Positions 9,293 to 18,427 are shown, numbered from the stretch's first letter. The stretch is DNA of 64,000 bases from G963676655 sp963676655 (GCA_963676655.2 CAXXKX010000003.1:2728001-2792000), one strand, 5' to 3'. Program-made: numbers and translations. Notes: generated by a model from the letters alone, not told the origin.

Positions 9293-11041
9293 TCACGCAT
9301 CGTCGCCGCTTCTCATATATTGAGAACTGCGGGGGACAAAAAGCCATTCGGAACTTGTCGTGTACGATTTCTTAAGCAGCTCTTCCCAGGAGATTGGTGG
9401 ATCATTAAAAGATACGGCTGTATTTTCTCCGGAATTTAACCGTGCGGCAATAGAGGCTACGGCGGCATAATCTCCATGTGCCGCCAGATTAAAATGTTTT
9501 GCGCCTAGTGATTTCAGTAAACGCAGTACAGTCAGAACATCATAAACTTTGCCCCCTAAATATGGTGAATCAAGCATGTTGCCATATCGAGTATAAAAGA
9601 ACTCACTGTTTATACCGTGACAGCTTTCGGCACATTCGCCATAACCTCGCACGTCAAGAAGATATAAAACCCCATCATCAGGTATCTTTATTAAGCCAGA
9701 AAGCGAGATTGTAACTTTTTCAACTTTAGGAAGATAGTACAGTGGTGATTTTGTGATTAGTTTCAATATTACCCTAATTCCAGGTTCTGTTTCAACCGCA
9801 AAGCGATTAGCCAGAAAGAGCGGTTTTTTCTGGATGATTTCAGGTCTTAAGACCCGGTAATATGGAATTTTAATTTTACTGATATTCAAAAGTTCTTTTA
9901 TACTGGGAACTGTTTTGGGGAAGAGTTCTTGTAAATGGTTCAAAATCGTTCGATTGCCCGGAAGATTATCAACACAGCCTTCCGGCGCACAATAAAGCAT
10001 TTCTTCCGGTAAAGGTTTAATTGCCGAAGATTCCGGTTTCGCATACTTCAAATTGGTCTGAGTGCAGAAAAATCCTGCGGCGGCATCACGATGATCAGGA
10101 GCATAAGAGTGATCTCCCGTTCCCATATGAAATGAGACATTTTTTGCAGCGCCTAACACTGAATAGATTTTTTTTAGTTCTTTATAAACTTTTCTGGTTC
10201 CGCGCGGATCGAAGAAATCATTGTTTTGCGCCAGAATGAGCAAGGGCTTTGGAGCGGCAGCAATCAGAAAATCGGATATATCCAGATTTTGCGAAAGAAA
10301 ACACGGTGGATTTTGCTCAGCGTCAGCTGATAATTCATTTTCAAAATTATTAAGCAATGAAGTCACATAACAACTGGGCGCGGCCATGCAGAGGCGATCG
10401 TCAAAAGCATTTAAATAAACCGTCAGCAACCCGCCTCCGGAAGTTCCCGTAACTCCAAGTTTACTGTTGTCAACTTCAGGGCGCGTTTCCAGATAATCCA
10501 ATGCGCGGATCGCGTCCCATAAAAACCATGTCCCCAGAAATTCCCCTGCCAATAAAAGCTGTTGACCACGCAAATTATGTTCGTGGGCTACTCCTATGGA
10601 ATTTTTTCCGGAAAATTCTCGGCGTTCCCCTTGCCCGTAAGTGTCAATTACAAGTACCGCAAAGCCACATAGCGCAAGGCTTTGTGCGGCTTCCTGATAA
10701 TTATTAAAAGCCTTTCCAGAGTCGCTGTGACCACAGAGGAAAAGAATTCCAGGAACAATAATTTTCAGACTATGTTTCCGGTAAAAAAGTGCAGGCACAT
10801 GAAATCCCGGGCGGCTCTCAAAAATAATCTTGTCAATCAAAAGCTTTCCTGTATCAAGGGTGTCAATGATTCTCGAATTAAGTGGACTCTGCTCCGGTAA
10901 TGCCCCAAAGGAAACGCCCAATTTTCGGCGAATCTCTTCCTGATAAGCGTAAACCTCTTCCGTGGAATCAAGAGACGCAATCCGTTTTTCTCTTAATTTA
11001 AGCTTTTTCCTTATTTTAGACAGATAGTATTCCTGCAGCAT
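9293..11041 (-). CDS. Two-module alpha/beta hydrolase (carbohydrate-esterase-like)
   Basis: 582 residues, no signal peptide. The first module is a full alpha/beta hydrolase: oxyanion-side strand GILFLCGHSDSGKA, nucleophile elbow GTSGGG (Ser near 200), Asp candidate in LILAQNNDFFDPRG and His in MGTGDHSY. This arrangement resembles acetyl-xylan-esterase/prolyl-oligopeptidase-like enzymes of PVC bacteria. A second, shorter hydrolase-like module at about 440-570 (LYLLDVRGYGEC, then FNLAAHGDYAA) carries GD in place of the nucleophile Ser and is probably inactive. The start overlaps the end of the deacetylase gene by 26 bases, so translation is probably coupled. Likely role: removing acyl groups from imported sugars; substrate unknown. 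Confidence 0.78.
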   Translation of the reverse strand: MLQEYYLSKIRKKLKLREKRIASLDSTEEVYAYQEEIRRKLGVSFGALPEQSPLNSRIIDTLDTGKLLIDKIIFESRPGFHVPALFYRKHSLKIIVPGILFLCGHSDSGKAFNNYQEAAQSLALCGFAVLVIDTYGQGERREFSGKNSIGVAHEHNLRGQQLLLAGEFLGTWFLWDAIRALDYLETRPEVDNSKLGVTGTSGGGLLTVYLNAFDDRLCMAAPSCYVTSLLNNFENELSADAEQNPPCFLSQNLDISDFLIAAAPKPLLILAQNNDFFDPRGTRKVYKELKKIYSVLGAAKNVSFHMGTGDHSYAPDHRDAAAGFFCTQTNLKYAKPESSAIKPLPEEMLYCAPEGCVDNLPGNRTILNHLQELFPKTVPSIKELLNISKIKIPYYRVLRPEIIQKKPLFLANRFAVETEPGIRVILKLITKSPLYYLPKVEKVTISLSGLIKIPDDGVLYLLDVRGYGECAESCHGINSEFFYTRYGNMLDSPYLGGKVYDVLTVLRLLKSLGAKHFNLAAHGDYAAVASIAARLNSGENTAVSFNDPPISWEELLKKSYTTSSEWLFVPRSSQYMRSGDDA

Positions 11042-12233
11042 GATTAACCTTAAAGCTGTTGTTATTATCTTCTTTCTTTATCCAATCTTTTCCGTTATGC
11101 ACGGAATGTTTTATTCTCACCCCTCCATCCCACCACTCAGCGATGACGAAACTGGCTTCTTCTCCTTCGGCTATTGCCGGCAGTTCGATGCCTATAATAT
11201 TCGCCGGAACCAGACTGCACTGTTTCCAGGCTTCAAGAAAGGTCATTCCAAGAGAGTTAACCAGAAACTCGACTCCCCTGTTCAGCTGGAACCAGGCTCC
11301 TGATAATATTTCACTATCTTTTACGTGAATATGGCCATCTTTTTCAATAACGATTTTCAGTTTTTTCGTTAAATTATATATTCCCGGCTGCATGCCTGAA
11401 TAACCGGTGGCGTCCGATACCGGACAGCAATTCTTTAGTCCCTTGACTTTCATTGTCAGTTCAACCAGTTCCGACGGCAGATGGAAACCGTCACAGATAA
11501 TGCCTAATTGCAGCGCGCCATTATTGAGGAATTCCCAGAACGGATTTTTAAAGCGGTGGATTTCCGGTGCTGCGCCATTGCCGAAATGAGTTACCATGGA
11601 AACTCCGCGTTTTACTGCCTCACGAATGACATGGGTTGAAGGACAACAGTGTCCCATAGCCACTTTTTTCCCCGCATTTACAGCTTTTTCTATAAAATCC
11701 AGGCCTCCTGTTTCCTCCGGCGCGACATTGATCATTTTTATTCGATTTCCACTGTATTTATCAAGTTCAGAGAATGTATCCCAGTTCGGCGGCATAATAT
11801 ATTCAACCTGATGCGAACCGCGCCACCCCTCCCGGGGAGAAATAAATATCCCCTCTTGAAAAAAACCGAAAAACAATGTTGCCAGATCCGAATCATCCAA
11901 CAAGACTTCATTAAATAATTCCGCAGATCTTTTCAGTTTTTCAAAAGGATAAGTAGTTAGCGTTGCCAGGCACCGCCCTATTCCGTTTCGCCGTAACAGC
12001 GCGGCGATTCCATAAAGTTTGTCTTTCCCTGTTTCTCCAAGCATATTGTAATATGTCCCGAGACCACCGTTTTGTTGTAAGTCCACCAGTACCGGCAGAA
12101 TGTAAGGTAAGCTTTTGTCTTGAGGAATTGTTTCTACTTTTGAGACTTTTTGACCGTCAAGCCGTATCTGGACACATTTGCCAGACATTAATTTCCCGGT
12201 ATACGTTTGTGAATTATAGCTCCTGTTATCCAT
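11016..12233 (-). CDS. NagA-like amidohydrolase (N-acetyl-amino-sugar-6-phosphate deacetylase family)
   Basis: 405 residues of the amidohydrolase superfamily. The strand-1 motif is VDLQQNGG, matching the Q-x-N variant of NagA instead of the H-x-H of most amidohydrolases. Other NagA-type positions follow in order: FQEGIF (metal Glu, near 125), MGHCCPS (metal His), THFGNGAAPEIHR, ICDGFHL and the catalytic Asp in PVSDATG. NagA converts GlcNAc-6-P to GlcN-6-P; here the replaced residues in several loops leave the sugar open. It lies 9 bases after the Gfo/Idh gene and overlaps the hydrolase gene, so it belongs to the same operon. The context suggests an acetamido sugar in the target glycan (inference). 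Confidence 0.82.
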   Translation of the reverse strand: MDNRSYNSQTYTGKLMSGKCVQIRLDGQKVSKVETIPQDKSLPYILPVLVDLQQNGGLGTYYNMLGETGKDKLYGIAALLRRNGIGRCLATLTTYPFEKLKRSAELFNEVLLDDSDLATLFFGFFQEGIFISPREGWRGSHQVEYIMPPNWDTFSELDKYSGNRIKMINVAPEETGGLDFIEKAVNAGKKVAMGHCCPSTHVIREAVKRGVSMVTHFGNGAAPEIHRFKNPFWEFLNNGALQLGIICDGFHLPSELVELTMKVKGLKNCCPVSDATGYSGMQPGIYNLTKKLKIVIEKDGHIHVKDSEILSGAWFQLNRGVEFLVNSLGMTFLEAWKQCSLVPANIIGIELPAIAEGEEASFVIAEWWDGGVRIKHSVHNGKDWIKKEDNNNSFKVNHAAGILSV

Positions 12234-12242
12234 AATATAATT

Positions 12243-13553
12243 CTACCGTATTCCGGCAAATACTTTTTTCGGTACAGAAACCGCCTCTGTAACTGTTTTC
12301 AAACCTTTTTCAATATGAAGTAATGCCTGAACATCCACTTCTTTGCCGGTTTCCAGGGAACGGTTGACTGCGCAGCCTATAAGAACCGCCTGGATTCCGT
12401 CTTCCAGACTCGCGAGTGTATCAGAGGGGGAATCCCCAAACAAGTCATTAAACAAAATAGTATCGCTGCCGCCATGTCCACCGCTTCCGGTAATGATATC
12501 AATCACTTCCGGATCTGCCTGTTTAAAGCGATAAATTTTCAGGGCATTTACAGTTTTCCCGATGGCAACAAAGTTTTCATCAACCACAGTTGGGTTGCGT
12601 CGCGTAAGCTCAATACGGCCTTTTTCTCCCTCAATGACGATATCCTCTCCTTCAATATTGCTGTGAGCATTAAGGGCATAACTGACCGGAATTCCATTGG
12701 CATATTCATATGTAGCGGTAAAGAAATCTTCTATGTCGATTTTCGGGGAAAATATACATAAGTCTGGTGAATAATATTTATTTGTCTGCTGGTATTTGAA
12801 GAATAGCTGGTTGTAATAATTATCGCCGATACGGTCAACGAATGAACCGCATTTATCAGCATGAGGACAGGTAGAACATTTTTTACCACGGAATTCAGAA
12901 GCGTCTTTGCCGTACGCGACTAATTTTCCACTGGCGATAAGCTTAATCGCGTGTGAGTTCAAGAGCCAGTTAAGTTTATCAAAATGGTGCGATGATTTAT
13001 GGACCTGCAAACCGCCGGAGAGTTTCTTATGCCGGTTCCAGCGCCGGAAATAACTGGTTCCGTGTTTCAGGTCCAGCATTTCCTTGTAATTGACGCTGCG
13101 CACTTTGCCTATTGCATCATTATCAAGTAGTTCTTTTATTTTTTTTATGGTAGCATGGTATCTGGCATTATGCGAGGTGACCGCAAAAACTTCCGGATTG
13201 CGTTTTTGTGCTTCCATGATTTGCCTGCATTGTCTGGCGTTTACGCATAATGGTTTCTCAATGATGCAGTCTATTTTCCGGTCAAGACACTTAACCGTAT
13301 ATTCTGCATGAAAATAATCCACAGTGGTAATAATTGCCAAATCTGGATTGATTTCCTCGCACATTTTGTCAAAATCAATATAGACGGGAATATTAATATT
13401 CAGCGATTCATTGAATCCCGTCATTTTTGCGGGGTCTATATCCATTAGCGCCGCCAGCTCATACTTATCGGTATAATTATTTTGCAAAGCCGTTACAAAG
13501 GGACGCACCCGCATGCTTGCGCCGATTAAAGCGACTTTTTTCTTATTGTTCAT
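12243..13553 (-). CDS. Gfo/Idh/MocA-family oxidoreductase
   Basis: 436 residues. N-terminal Rossmann fold with KVALIGASMRVRPF (nucleotide loop variant), acidic strand-2 end ALMDIDP, and the family hallmark IIEKPLCVNARQ (near 95), followed by the alpha/beta substrate domain. A Cys-rich insert, CSTCPHADKC (near 222), could bind a metal and is seen in a subset of PVC members. The family oxidises, reduces or rearranges sugars and inositols using bound NAD(P). Second gene of the operon, 12 bases after the pseudopilin gene; probably intracellular processing of a sugar released by the neighbouring enzymes. Confidence 0.88.
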   Translation of the reverse strand: MNNKKKVALIGASMRVRPFVTALQNNYTDKYELAALMDIDPAKMTGFNESLNINIPVYIDFDKMCEEINPDLAIITTVDYFHAEYTVKCLDRKIDCIIEKPLCVNARQCRQIMEAQKRNPEVFAVTSHNARYHATIKKIKELLDNDAIGKVRSVNYKEMLDLKHGTSYFRRWNRHKKLSGGLQVHKSSHHFDKLNWLLNSHAIKLIASGKLVAYGKDASEFRGKKCSTCPHADKCGSFVDRIGDNYYNQLFFKYQQTNKYYSPDLCIFSPKIDIEDFFTATYEYANGIPVSYALNAHSNIEGEDIVIEGEKGRIELTRRNPTVVDENFVAIGKTVNALKIYRFKQADPEVIDIITGSGGHGGSDTILFNDLFGDSPSDTLASLEDGIQAVLIGCAVNRSLETGKEVDVQALLHIEKGLKTVTEAVSVPKKVFAGIR

Positions 13554-13565
13554 TTGGAAATACCT

Positions 13566-14318
13566 TTACATAGACGGCTGTATGCCGAAATAGAATATTC
13601 CCATATTATCCAGAGAAGTATAACTATTTCCGCTTTGATTAATTACATTATAAAAGGGGTTTCTTGCCTTGATAGACTCAACATGCCCATCTACAAATGA
13701 AGCATTGCAACTTGAACTATGACGTGCATAAGCCATTCTGTCGTTATATGCTGAAGTGGTGAAGTGATACGTTGGTTTCCCTGTAGGCGCGCCACCGGAA
13801 ACCTCGGAAGAATCCGCAACATATATGGTTCCGGACGGTCCCTTAATATGATTGTATCTGGGAATAATCCTGATGCTGTTTGCATAGGCGTTAGAATCTT
13901 TAAACATCATTCCCTGACTTACGCCGTAGACCCCGCCCCAGTAAAGACTGTTTCCCGTAGCTACGGAAGGGCAGAAGAAAATACATGATTTAACAGAGTC
14001 TTTATAATTGGGCGCATACTTTAATTCCATCAGCACTTGATGATATGCGTTGGCTGTATTAGCGTCTGGAACCGTACCGCAAAGAGCATATCCTGAAATC
14101 GCTCTGCGGGGCGTATGGATAAGGAGGAAATCATCATAATCTCCGGCATATAACATCATCGCGGAACCGATCTGTTTTAAGTTGGAGGCACATTTGATTG
14201 ATTTCGCTCTTTCGCGGGCCTGGTTCAAGGCCGGCAGAAGCATGGCTGCAAGGATTGCTATGATAGCAATCACCACGAGAAGCTCGATTAGTGTGAAAAT
14301 TCTTGTTGCTTTTTTCAT
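13566..14318 (-). CDS. Type II secretion-like pseudopilin with H-X9-DG motif
   Basis: 250 residues. The prepilin N-terminus RIFTLIELLVVIAIIAILAA includes Glu at +5 after the cleavage site, followed by the LLPALNQARERAKSIKCASNL extension common in Lentisphaerota and Planctomycetota. The C-terminal region has the H-X9-DG motif (RHSSSCNASFVDGHV). Such proteins are processed by a prepilin peptidase and assembled in the inner membrane/periplasm. It is the first gene after the regulated promoter of the glycan operon, so it is expected to be expressed together with the sugar genes. PVC genomes encode many paralogues of this type beside glycosidases; their function is not established. Confidence 0.9.
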   Translation of the reverse strand: MKKATRIFTLIELLVVIAIIAILAAMLLPALNQARERAKSIKCASNLKQIGSAMMLYAGDYDDFLLIHTPRRAISGYALCGTVPDANTANAYHQVLMELKYAPNYKDSVKSCIFFCPSVATGNSLYWGGVYGVSQGMMFKDSNAYANSIRIIPRYNHIKGPSGTIYVADSSEVSGGAPTGKPTYHFTTSAYNDRMAYARHSSSCNASFVDGHVESIKARNPFYNVINQSGNSYTSLDNMGIFYFGIQPSM

Positions 14319-14375
14319 TTTTGCACTTTCCTTTATGGTTATTGTTTTTGCTTGATACTATCTGATACTATTATG

Positions 14376-14405
14376 AGTATATTGTCTGATACTATCGCTT
14401 GTCAA
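14376..14405 (-). promoter_or_regulatory. Promoter of the glycan operon (minus strand)
   Basis: On the minus strand TTGACA (14405-14400) and TATACT (14381-14376) are 18 bases apart. One TGATACTAT operator copy lies in the spacer and two lie just downstream of the -10 box, which fits repression. Confidence 0.7.
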
Positions 14406-14444
14406 GAGGTATTTTAAAATTTTTGCGTTTTTTTATATCTATAC

Positions 14445-14474
14445 TTGACAGATAGTAAAACAGAATACTATATT
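14445..14474 (+). promoter_or_regulatory. Promoter of the GntR/LacI-type regulator
   Basis: TTGACA (14445-14450) and TATATT (14469-14474) with an 18-base spacer. Operator-like half sites lie in the spacer, on the -10 and downstream. Confidence 0.65.
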
Positions 14475-14511
14475 AACAGTATCAAATGGTATCAGAGAGG
14501 AATAAAGAGAC

Positions 14512-15621
14512 TTGATTTTGAAGCTGAAAAAAGATATTATTTATGAAAAACTGCGGAAAGCTATTTTAAGCGGCGAATACGCGCCCGGAACTAAATTACC
14601 GGTAGAGTTGGAATTTTCCAGGCAGCTTGGAGTAGGGAAGGTTACTTTACGCAGTGCCCTGGAGCGCTTGGAAATAGACGGTTTGATTAAGCGCCAGTCC
14701 GGTAAAGGAACATTTATAAATACTTTGTCGCCGGAAAAAGATAAATATGTTGCGATTCATCCCAATTATGACTCTGATCAAAGTGCTCCGTTCCACTATA
14801 TTTTACCTGGAATGAAGGTATGCGCCGAACAAAATGGTTGCAAGCTGGAAACATGTCCATGTCAGATATTGCGTTCCAATCCAGTTAGTTCGTCTGTTCT
14901 CAATATGAGGCACGCCAAATATAAAGGCGCTTTCCTGATGGCAAACAACTACACTGGAAAAGAACCGGAGGTCAATGTTTTAAAAGAGTGTAAAATTCCT
15001 GTAATTATACCGCACGGCAGTCAGGAAGATGTTGATTCTGAATTGTTTGCTGTGTTGAGGACGAATACCAAAAAAGCTTTTGCCTCCGGCTTACAGTTTT
15101 TGGCTGATTGCGGCCATTCAAAAATTGGAACGATTGATTCATCTTTCAGTAACTCCTTGCGAGGTTATTCTTTAGAAGAATACTTGTCGCTACAGAAATC
15201 ACTCGGAATAAAATGTTCCCGTGATTATATTCAAAATCACCTTGGGAACAATTCCATAAGCTTATCTTTAGAAAAACTGCTTGCGTTACCGGAAAAACCT
15301 ACTGCTGTTTTGTGTTTTTCAGATTTTACGGCTATGCGGGTATACCAGTATCTTAACTCAAAAGGCATAAGAATTCCAGATGATATTTCAGTTCTTGGCT
15401 GCTGCGGTTATCCGGGTGGAGATTTATTTAGTCCTCCTTTGACGACACTAGACTTTATGTACGAAAAAATCGGAGAACTGGCTTTTGGGCTTATGCTGAA
15501 AAGCCATGAATGGTTCGGGAAATCAGACGGCCCTCAAGTCATTGAAACCCCGTTTTTCATAAATGAAAGACAAAGTGTGAAAAGAATTAATAAACATCGT
15601 GAAAATATGCACATAGTGTGA
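14512..15621 (+). CDS. GntR-family transcriptional regulator with LacI-type sugar-binding domain
   Basis: 369 residues. Residues 1-70 are a GntR winged helix (EKLRKAILSGEYAPGTKLP, then VTLRSALERLEIDGLIKR and GKGTFI). The rest is a periplasmic-binding-protein/LacI fold: AVLCFSDFTAMRVYQYL, IPDDISVLGCCGYPGG and a C-terminal PPLTTLDF segment. The architecture is that of AraR-type sugar repressors. Start is TTG with GAGAGG upstream. It is divergent from the glycan operon, and the repeated TGATACTAT sites between them are its likely operators, with release by a sugar from the target glycan (inference). Confidence 0.9.
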   Translation: MILKLKKDIIYEKLRKAILSGEYAPGTKLPVELEFSRQLGVGKVTLRSALERLEIDGLIKRQSGKGTFINTLSPEKDKYVAIHPNYDSDQSAPFHYILPGMKVCAEQNGCKLETCPCQILRSNPVSSSVLNMRHAKYKGAFLMANNYTGKEPEVNVLKECKIPVIIPHGSQEDVDSELFAVLRTNTKKAFASGLQFLADCGHSKIGTIDSSFSNSLRGYSLEEYLSLQKSLGIKCSRDYIQNHLGNNSISLSLEKLLALPEKPTAVLCFSDFTAMRVYQYLNSKGIRIPDDISVLGCCGYPGGDLFSPPLTTLDFMYEKIGELAFGLMLKSHEWFGKSDGPQVIETPFFINERQSVKRINKHRENMHIV

Positions 15622-15675
15622 TTTTTTTAAGTTTATAAATTTATCGTGTTACACCTATTGAATTTTTTTTGGGGA

Positions 15676-15902
15676 ATACTCCCATGATAAATAGTTATAG
15701 ACTCATGCGAAACTATTATTTGCACCATGACTAGCGCAGTCTGAGCCTGAGCTAGCGAAGGCAACACATGAAGAACATGAAGAAGTATTTAAATTTTCAG
15801 CATAAGCTGAAAAATAAAAAAACTTTTTCGTAACTTTTCGTGATTTTTCGTGGTTAATATTTGCATTTCGCACGACTCTTAAATAGTTATTCATGGGAGT
15901 AT
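15676..15902. repeat. MITE-like element with imperfect 37-bp terminal inverted repeats
   Basis: ATACTCCCATGA (15676-15687) is perfectly inverted at 15891-15902. The inner 25 bases continue with about 16 matches (15688-15712 against 15866-15890). Inside is an 8-bp hairpin, TTTTCAGC-ATAA-GCTGAAAA (15794-15813), and three spaced copies of a TTTTCGT word. There is no coding frame. It fills the gap between the convergent ends of the regulator and GH2 genes. It may be a non-autonomous mobile repeat; a bidirectional terminator is the alternative. Confidence 0.6.
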
Positions 15903-15912
15903 CGATCAGGGA

Positions 15913-18408
15913 TTATTTTTTCGGCCTTAATTTGAGCTCTCCGGCAATGTAGAGCTCGGATTCTTTCCAGTAACGGGCTGATTCCAGCGGTTCCGCGTTT
16001 AATTGCCAGTATTGCGTCATTTTGCGTTCCTTCAGGCGCGGTGCGGCGCCTTTATCCTGCAAATAGGATTTCAGGGCTTCAACTGTGATTTCAGCAGATG
16101 GTGCGAAAGCACTTGAATTAACGTACCGCAACAGAGACTCGAACATCGCGCAAGTTTCAGGTTTGCCGGAATTCAGGCCGGTGAAGTTAAACCCGGTTAT
16201 GAACAGCCGGCCTTTGCCGACTTTCAGTTCAAACGCATACGTGAAATTACGCATGGTCCATTCCGGTTGCAGCTCCGATAATTCATAGGTGTATACATCG
16301 AACCGGTCACGACTGGCCCGGTCGATTCCCCGCATGATCGGTTCGACTTCGACCGGAAAATCATCCAGGTTGATCTTGTCGCAGTCATCAATCAGACCGT
16401 GGAACTGCAGGTTGACGAATCCATCGTTCGGAAATCCGGCGAATGACGGATGATCTTCGATAAACGCGCCGCAGTTGTTGCCGCGATCCCAGATAACGCC
16501 TTTCAAGCGGTCCCAGACTGCCGGGAGGTAGTATTTTTCATAGTCGCAGGACCATTTGCGGTCGCGGGTTTCGTCTACCCGGTACAGCATCAGGACATCG
16601 CCGCCGTTTTCGAGCTGCTCGAATACCGTTTCATCGAAGCGGTTGGCGATCATCAGTTTAGCTGAATCGCTATGACTGAGTTGCGGATAGCGCTGTGAGA
16701 TGTTTATTTCGTCGAGGCAGATTTTTGCCTGCTGCGCCGGTAATCCTTCCGGACGGTCCGGGAATACCCAGACTTGCCAGTTGTTTTCAACCAGAACGCT
16801 TTCACTGGAAACCAGTTTGGCCAGGAAAGTCAGTTCCGTGCTGTCGGCTGTTTCAGGCATTACTAGTTCGACCGAACAGATTTCCCTCAGGCCTTTTTCC
16901 CGCAAGTGGATACCGTGCAGAATGCCCTGGCTGATGACTTTACCTGTGGTCGGATTCTTCAGCTCAAAGGCAAAGTCGGCGATATCCGGCAGATTTTCGG
17001 CATAATTTGAGATCATGACCGGAACATTTACTTTTTCATTTTCAAAATAAGAGCGGCGCGGCAGATCGGTCAGCAAAATCGTGTCGGCGTTGAATTTTGT
17101 GAATTCCACCGGATCAATGTTGTGTGGATCATCGAAACAGTCCAGCAGACCGTTGGAGTTTTCATAACGCTCGGTATCGGCCAGCTGCAAAAAATGAAAA
17201 CCGCTGAGCAGCGGACTGCGTCGCGCGCCTTCGATTCCGAGTTTCCAGCCGATCATCTGGAAGCGGTGCGATGCCTCGCTTGCCCGGTCGTAAAATTTGT
17301 CGTAACCTTTGAGCTTAGTCAGATTTTTCAGTTCATCGATCCACCATGGACGCTGGTCCGGGGCGTATTTGTCGAATTTTGCGGACAATGCGTCCAGATT
17401 ATGATAGGCCGCGTAATGACATATTTCATGCGCCAGGACCGGGCGTTTTGAATTGATCGCGCGGGTGATCTTGAATGTCGGCTCGTCCACGTCGTCGGTC
17501 GCGACCAGTTCCTGACCTTTGCAGGAACCGTAGATCAGCCAGTTGTAGGTATTGTCAAACATGTCGTAATTCTGTCCGAAAGGATAGTAATAGGACATGT
17601 GCTGAACGTCGAAATCCACGTAAGTCCGGTCGAATTCGCCATGAGCGCAGGTGTCGATAAACAAACGGGTCGGGTCGAGTTCCTTGGTGACCGCCGCGAT
17701 ATGTTCGACAAAGGGGTTGGTACCAGGATTGCGGATTTCGTTACCCATACAGTAAACCATTAATGACGGGTGGTTGCGAAGCGCTTTGACCGCGTCCCGC
17801 CATTCGGCTTCATTAATGATTTCGCCTTCGTCCTTCATTCCGGCGCGTTCTTTCTGGTAATGCCCGTAATATTTACGGATTTCGATGTGAATCAGCATGC
17901 CGAGACGGTCCGCGACTTCAAAGCATTCCTCGTGGGGAATCCGTGAATGAAAACGAATCAGGTTGAAGCCGAATTCTTTTGCCGCCTTGATGTTTTTTTC
18001 GTAATACTCCGTCAACGAAAACCCGATGAAATTTGGGTGTTCATGTGCCTCGCGTCCCCGGATATACCCCCTGGCGCAAAATTTTTCGCCGTTTAAAAGC
18101 AGATCGCGTCCGGAAGTCCCGAAGGAGCGCATTCCGAACTTGATTTCTTCGCTCTGACCGCCGCATTCGACAACCAGGGTATAAAGATAAGGGCTGTTGA
18201 TCGACCATAATTGGCAATTCGGGATATTTGTGGTGAACTCAGTCTTTTCGGTTGGAACGATATTGATATCGCCGGATGCGATGGTCCTTGTTTCTGCATC
18301 CATTACTTTCCAGTTGGCCGTGCTGCAATTAGCCGGTGCGGTAAAACTGATTTCCGCCTGTTGCATGTTGATGTTCGGAATCACGAAAAGATCGCTTAAA
18401 AAATTCAT
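15913..18408 (-). CDS. Glycoside hydrolase family 2-type enzyme
   Basis: 831 residues. After a short beta-sandwich start (residues 10-95, Ig-like) comes the GH2 TIM barrel: LLNGEKFCARGY, FGFNLIRFHSRIPHEECFEVADRLGM, acid/base Glu in MVYCMGNEI (near 223) and probable nucleophile Glu in PVLAHEICHY (near 328). The C-terminal 400 residues are further beta domains. The N-terminal sugar-binding jelly roll of typical GH2 enzymes is missing or reduced, and there is no signal peptide, so the enzyme would be cytoplasmic as written. The start is preceded by AGAGGAAG. Transcribed divergently from its GntR regulator. Possible activities include beta-galactosidase and beta-glucuronidase; the substrate is not decidable. 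Confidence 0.85.
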   Translation of the reverse strand: MNFLSDLFVIPNINMQQAEISFTAPANCSTANWKVMDAETRTIASGDINIVPTEKTEFTTNIPNCQLWSINSPYLYTLVVECGGQSEEIKFGMRSFGTSGRDLLLNGEKFCARGYIRGREAHEHPNFIGFSLTEYYEKNIKAAKEFGFNLIRFHSRIPHEECFEVADRLGMLIHIEIRKYYGHYQKERAGMKDEGEIINEAEWRDAVKALRNHPSLMVYCMGNEIRNPGTNPFVEHIAAVTKELDPTRLFIDTCAHGEFDRTYVDFDVQHMSYYYPFGQNYDMFDNTYNWLIYGSCKGQELVATDDVDEPTFKITRAINSKRPVLAHEICHYAAYHNLDALSAKFDKYAPDQRPWWIDELKNLTKLKGYDKFYDRASEASHRFQMIGWKLGIEGARRSPLLSGFHFLQLADTERYENSNGLLDCFDDPHNIDPVEFTKFNADTILLTDLPRRSYFENEKVNVPVMISNYAENLPDIADFAFELKNPTTGKVISQGILHGIHLREKGLREICSVELVMPETADSTELTFLAKLVSSESVLVENNWQVWVFPDRPEGLPAQQAKICLDEINISQRYPQLSHSDSAKLMIANRFDETVFEQLENGGDVLMLYRVDETRDRKWSCDYEKYYLPAVWDRLKGVIWDRGNNCGAFIEDHPSFAGFPNDGFVNLQFHGLIDDCDKINLDDFPVEVEPIMRGIDRASRDRFDVYTYELSELQPEWTMRNFTYAFELKVGKGRLFITGFNFTGLNSGKPETCAMFESLLRYVNSSAFAPSAEITVEALKSYLQDKGAAPRLKERKMTQYWQLNAEPLESARYWKESELYIAGELKLRPKK

Positions 18409-18427
18409 TTTTTCTTCCTCTTATTAA

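Larger units (their letters stand above)
14353..14494. promoter_or_regulatory. Array of TGATACTAT operator repeats between divergent genes
   Basis: TGATACTAT occurs at 14353-14361, 14363-14371 and 14387-14395. Related or inverted forms occur at 14451-14457 (GATAGTA), 14465-14471 (ATACTAT), 14478-14484 (AGTATCA) and 14488-14494 (GGTATCA). They cover both divergent promoters, so the adjacent GntR-type regulator is the likely binder and probably controls itself as well as the operon. Confidence 0.75.
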
